Origin: Cyanophora paradoxa
Lineage: Eukaryota > Glaucocystophyceae > Cyanophorales > Cyanophoraceae
Assembly (NCBI GenBank): GCA_004431415.1
Contig: QPMI01000513.1
Span: forward strand, 124,001 to 188,000
Reading direction: 5' to 3'
DNA length: 64,000 bases
The notes beneath the pieces are model-generated. The model was not told the DNA's origin and ran no database searches. It saw nothing but the letters and a program-made list of their open reading frames with translations. A program made the position numbers and the translations under genes. Shown piece by piece: positions 60,445 through 64,000 of this stretch; position 1 is the first letter of the stretch; each line of letters opens with the position of its first letter.

Positions 60445-60717
60445 ATGGATAGTAAAACAAAAAAGTTTATTGATGCTGCTATGACAGTTCATGGTAAAGA
60501 TAAATTCGATTACAGTGAGACACATTACATCAAAGCTCAAGAGAAAGTATCTGTGAGATGTTTGCAGTGTAACAAGGTGATCCTTACATATCCATTTAAT
60601 CATGTGAAGGGATCAGGGTGTAGGGACTGTAACAAAAGAAAGAGTCAAGCACACAGGAAAAGGACTACTTCATCAATCACAGTGGAATATAGGGATGTTT
60701 GCATTAGGTTCGATTAG
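60445..60717 (+). CDS. DUF723-like zinc protein
   Basis: 90 residues. FIDAAMTVHGKDKFDYSETH followed by VSVRCLQCNKV and FNHVKGSGCRDCNK matches the DUF723 pattern (F-x-x-A, HG, YDYS, C, H-x-x-G-x-GC-x-x-C). The domain usually precedes a nuclease domain in phage and viral proteins. Here only a basic tail (RKSQAHRKRTTS) follows, so the protein is a stand-alone or truncated form. It may bind DNA. Confidence 0.65.
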   Translation: MDSKTKKFIDAAMTVHGKDKFDYSETHYIKAQEKVSVRCLQCNKVILTYPFNHVKGSGCRDCNKRKSQAHRKRTTSSITVEYRDVCIRFD

Positions 60718-60746
60718 GTTTAATTAATTTTTCTAAGGTATTCTTA

Positions 60747-61144
60747 ATGGAGACTCAATACAGAGGCTTTCATGTTATGCTTGATTACAAAGCTAAATCA
60801 GCTATAGCAACAGGTAATGAGCATGTTAGCTTCCTAGGTAATTGGATTATGGGAACCTTGAACAAGCAGTATTGAGACAAGGTATTAGGATTGTTCATAA
60901 GCATTGTGAGATATTTGATGGCAAACTATCACCTCCTGGTTTTGCATTGGTTCTGCTATTAGATGAAAGCCATTGCACAGCTCATTGTTATTCCAATGAA
61001 GGCATGTTAGCAATTGATATATTCAGTTGTGGTAAAGAAGCTCAGCATAAAACACAAGCAGTTGCAGATGAGATCGATAAAACAATGAATTTCTTAACAT
61101 TTGAGAAGACTGAGAGACATAAACATGATAGATTCCCGTTTTGA
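60747..61144 (+). CDS. S-adenosylmethionine decarboxylase-like (SpeD-type) protein, one frameshift
   Basis: The ATG at 60747 gives METQYRGFHVMLDYKAKSA; near 60.84 kb the frame changes and LEQAVLRQGIRIVHKHCEIF follows. The core LLLDESHCTAHCYSNEGMLA with AIDIFSCG matches prokaryotic-type AdoMet decarboxylases: ESH is the self-processing site that makes the pyruvoyl group, and the downstream His and the Cys of SCG are catalytic. The joined length is about 132 codons, normal for the family. The enzyme makes decarboxylated AdoMet for spermidine; a virus could use polyamines to neutralise DNA. It is the last gene before the right TIR. Confidence 0.7.
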
Positions 61145-61378
61145 TGGGTTTCTATAATGATAAACAGGGTAATTTACCTTTTTTATTACAATGGCAATCG
61201 TTAAAAAAGGATATAATATATCCTTTCCTACAATAGCTTTATACAATGATTTTCTTTCTACAGTAGCTTTTGTTACAATAGAATTCTACTGTATGATGTA
61301 GCCGAAATATGAATGCACCCTACATTAAGCAATGTCAAGTATTTCGAATACTATTCGATTTCCTTACACTAAAACCTC
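61145..61378. other. Gene-free spacer before the right TIR
   Basis: AT-rich, with a hairpin-like AAAGGATATAATATATCCTTT near 61206-61226 and repeated CTACAATAGCTTT/CTACAGTAGCTTT at about 61230 and 61260. No open frame of interest is present. Confidence 0.5.
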
Positions 61379-62482
61379 AGCATCTCCCCAAGATTCCCCC
61401 TATTATTAAAGTGGACTCAAGGTTGACTCATATTAATCGATAGTATATGGATTTTGTTACGAATTCAATGCAAGGGTTGACTAAGTGGGTTGAGTTGACT
61501 CAAATTTCACAGGAAATAACAATGAATCAGAGTATAAAATGCATTATTTGAATCAACTACACCAACTAACACTGAGAAAGTAGGTTATAACATATAGTAT
61601 TACCATATATGGTTTGTCAGGCACTATAATATAGTTGTCAGGCACTAATATAGTATGTCAGGCATTGTCAGGCACCTTTTAGAAAACTTTTATAAAATTG
61701 AAATTTCATTGTTAATCCAACAATGACTTAGCCAAAATAAAATACTTTATGAAAATCGATAGATTTAATGCCTGACAAATAATGCTGCCTGAAAGATTTA
61801 ACAACAACTAACACTGAGATTTTCACAATATATGAGGTCCTTACTGAATATGGTTTGTGTGACAGGTGTGACAGGTTTATCCCGTGGATTTTAAAAATCA
61901 ATTTCTCACTAGGACTTTCCTTGGATTGACCTGTCACACCTGTCACACCTGTCACACCCAATTTTCTAAGGTCCCCCTTAGACTCAACAAAACAATGATA
62001 AAATCATATAAGTTTCATGTATAATTACGATTGAATTCAATAAGAGATCGATTTGTTAATATAAACAAATGAATCATTTATGGATCTTAATCGAGTTTAG
62101 CGATATATTTCCGATTAAATGAATTAAATTTAATTAAATTTTAATCGAGAAAGTACATGAATATAATATCGATTAAATCAATTAACTTTTAGACCAATCA
62201 CACATAGTAAAATGCGGAGTTTTAACCAGAGGCAAGATCTAATTGAGATTCAGTTATATTATTCGGAAATATATACAGATTATCGATAGACTCAGTAAGA
62301 CTAATCGGAAAATAAGAGAAATTTACGATAAAATATCGAAAAGAATACAAAATAAACGAAATAAATGAATATTCGATAAGATATACACAGATTATCGATT
62401 GATTGAAATAGAATATACGAGATATATCAACAAAATCAATTAAGATAAGCCGAGGGTTAAAACTCCGCATTTTACTATGTGT
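61379..62482. repeat. Right terminal inverted repeat (~1.1 kb), inner element
   Basis: Reverse complement of the left repeat, ending CTATGTGT at the target duplication. It is about 4 bp shorter because of single-base length differences in G, C, A and T runs. It carries the same sub-repeats and no convincing gene. Confidence 0.92.
62200..62227. repeat. Inverted internal copy of the element tip (right TIR)
   Basis: It starts ACACATAGTAAAATGC and lies in inverted orientation to the tip at 62455-62482. The AT-rich segment between the two copies has the same orientation as in the left TIR, so no flip is seen between the two ends. Confidence 0.9.
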
Positions 62483-62488
62483 CCAGAC
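62483..62488. repeat. Target-site duplication CCAGAC, right copy
   Basis: This is identical to the left copy and directly follows the terminal CTATGTGT of the inner element. Together the pair fixes both element ends to the base. Confidence 0.9.
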
Positions 62489-63945
62489 AGCCGACTGAAG
62501 CAATCACATGCAAACCTTTTTTTTCGGTCTTTCCACTAATGCAGGGAATCGGCATTGTAATAGTCTCTGAATCAGCATATCCGACCAGACGTTGGCGGAT
62601 TGTGTACTCATAGTTAATAAACTTCTGGATGTGAGCTCCTTTTTTGGGCAGAACATCTCGTGCGTGTTCATCGCGTTCGAGACAGCGGTCATATTTAAGA
62701 TGATTTTCAAATGCTTGATCTGAGCTAAAACCGACCTGGCAGGCTAAGCAATAGTGCTTTGCATTTGATTCGTTCTTTCGGAACAGTCGTGAGACGCTCT
62801 TAATCCAGAGGTAATGCCCAACATCGTTTCCCTCCCCAGCCGCACATACAGTATTGGATTGCGTCTCTCGCAGCACTGATATGGATTGGTATGATATCCT
62901 GCTTATCTAGAGCAGTTGTATAAACGCAGAGTTTGACGTTATTTGCTTGCTCGAATTTGGTGAACATCCTCGAGTCAAGCGGTGTCGGATATGTAAGCAT
63001 TGAGCAGTCCAGCGATGTCTCGTGCTGGCGGTAGTTCCTGCATGCCGAGAATCAACACCTTCGCCAATGGATTGCGAGCAGAAAGGACTGCGTATTTAAA
63101 GCACTCGTTGTTCGGTGCATTTATATTGATAAGCGCGTGCTTGTCTGAGAGCCATTTTGGCAGTACAAAGCCTCGGCCACGGCCACCAATCCTTCGGAAA
63201 TAGCGCACAGTTTTAAAGACCAGATACACCCACGTGTCAAATACTGAGTAATCCCTGCTTTTCTCTTCCGAGATCATGTCTAATTCTTCGAGCTGTGAAC
63301 GCAAGGCCGCCTCAATGCTTGTCCCTGGTTCGATGCGATCGAAACGACGATGTTCAATAACGATAGCGATCGTAGAATCTGTCTCTGGCTTTCTGTAGAC
63401 ACCCAATCCAGAGATTTGTAGTGCAATGCCCATTCTTGACGTCTCTGCAAGATTTACCTGGGCGCTTACGAATGATATAGCATTCTGTTTGAAAAGTTCG
63501 TTGTTTTCAAATCTGGCTTGCATTGATGTTACACGTCCTGATCCGCGTGGTAGCTGATATTTCCACTCTGCATATCGCCCGTCAAGCGCTGTAGTCGTAG
63601 TCCCGTCGTTGATTTGAACATCATCTCCGACGTCAACCTCAGGCAGCTCGGCAAAGCCACGGACGATCTCTGCCTGCCCTCTGCGATCGCTAGCTCTAGT
63701 CGACGACCTGACACAGGACGCGTTGGTCTAGGAAGTCGAGATAGTTCGTTCAATAGTGAAGCGTATTTTTCCAACGTTGTATATCTTGTTCTCGATCCTT
63801 GCGCTGTAATTCTTAGCAATTTATTTTTGAAGGCACCATGTATGACACGTAGATTGTACAATGAAGTCGTGAGCGCTTCGATCTGGTCTTTAATACGGGC
63901 TGACCGGAAGCGCCGAGTCGCTGCATTATTCTGGGTAACGTCCAT
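62483..63945 (-). pseudogene. Protein-primed DNA polymerase B, N-terminal part, outer element
   Basis: The upstream half of the split polymerase starts MDVTQNNAATRRF and carries the N-terminal domain, the YCLACQVGF/H/C zinc finger and the first exonuclease motif VGYADSETI. At least three frame changes occur: between 63529 and 63523, near 62.98 kb (after LNAYISDTA) and near 62.85 kb. The frame that reaches the inner element matches the frame that resumes at 34990 once a single CCAGAC is counted. The start is followed upstream by an AT-rich TATATA-containing stretch to the window edge. Confidence 0.78.
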
Positions 63946-64000
63946 TGGAAGTATATATCACAATTTTTTTGATTATTTTAAACGCAACTTTACATAGCAA

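Larger units (their letters stand above)
34997..62482. mobile_element. Inner Polinton-like virus element, complete, 27,486 bp
   Basis: It is bounded by 1.1-kb inverted repeats and a CCAGAC duplication and inserted in the outer element's polymerase gene. Modules seen: integrase and protein-primed PolB for integration and replication, primase-SF3 helicase, packaging ATPase, MCP, two minor capsid proteins, patatin-discoidin protein, giant fibre locus, two RING proteins, a DUF723-like zinc protein and an AdoMet-decarboxylase-like protein. Carrying both PolB and a primase-helicase is more than a minimal Polinton has. Integrase, PolB, helicase and ATPase are open; MCP, patatin, fibre and decarboxylase each show frame breaks. 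Confidence 0.93.
26223..64000. mobile_element. Outer Polinton-like element (partial; right end outside window)
   Basis: GC content drops sharply and the gene set becomes viral: minor and major capsid proteins, A32-like packaging ATPase, HNH endonuclease, rve integrase and protein-primed PolB. The left edge is inferred from where the host BTB exon loses its family sequence, so it may be off by tens of bases. The element is interrupted by the inner element (34997-62482). Its own sequence in this window is about 10.3 kb, and the PolB start lies close to the right edge of the window. Its MCP and PolB are damaged while its ATPase is intact. Confidence 0.7.

Overview
This window looks like a piece of the nuclear genome of a single-celled alga that carries two virus-like DNA elements, one inside the other. 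From about 1.6 to 25.3 kb the DNA is very GC-rich. It holds intron-dense eukaryotic genes with mostly GTGCG...CAG introns whose sense strands are C-rich. Two products start with plastid-targeting-like leaders, one of them MAFV..., a Phe-containing type known from glaucophyte cyanelle precursors. A glaucophyte such as Cyanophora is therefore my best guess for the host, but this is inference. The host genes are a plastid bPH-domain protein (-), a short-chain dehydrogenase (+), an STK19-like winged-helix protein (-), a plastid aldo/keto reductase (+), a bifunctional trehalose-6-phosphate synthase/phosphatase (-), a giant cyanobacterial-type multidomain signalling protein (+), and the 5' part of a BTB/POZ gene (+) that stops abruptly near 26.22 kb.

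At about 26.2 kb the composition changes and an outer Polinton-like element begins; its right end lies beyond base 64000. It carries a minor capsid protein, a major capsid protein (MCP, frameshifted), an A32/FtsK-type packaging ATPase, an HNH-AP2 endonuclease, a small AT-hook protein, an rve integrase and a protein-primed family B DNA polymerase. That polymerase gene is split by the inner element and also carries frameshifts and an in-frame stop, so the outer element looks decayed.

The inner element (34997-62482, 27,486 bp) has 1.1 kb terminal inverted repeats (TIRs) and is flanked by a 6-bp target duplication CCAGAC. Removing it together with one CCAGAC copy leaves the outer polymerase reading frame continuous across the junction. 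Its genes run: integrase and PolB (-); two RING proteins, a small basic protein and a primase-SF3 helicase (+); a palindromic repeat related to the TIR; several small proteins; packaging ATPase, MCP and a minor capsid protein (-); a second minor capsid protein (+); a patatin phospholipase fused to a discoidin domain (-); a roughly 6-kb fibre locus with His-x-His repeats, a lectin-like module and an S74 chaperone tail (+); a duplicated gene pair; a DUF723-like zinc protein; and an S-adenosylmethionine decarboxylase-like protein (+). This is a complete replication, packaging, capsid and host-interaction set, so the element is best read as an integrated Polinton-like virus.

Many inner genes carry single frameshifts. 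The two TIR copies, where I compared them, differ only in homopolymer length, so some of these frameshifts may be sequencing or assembly errors rather than true gene death.
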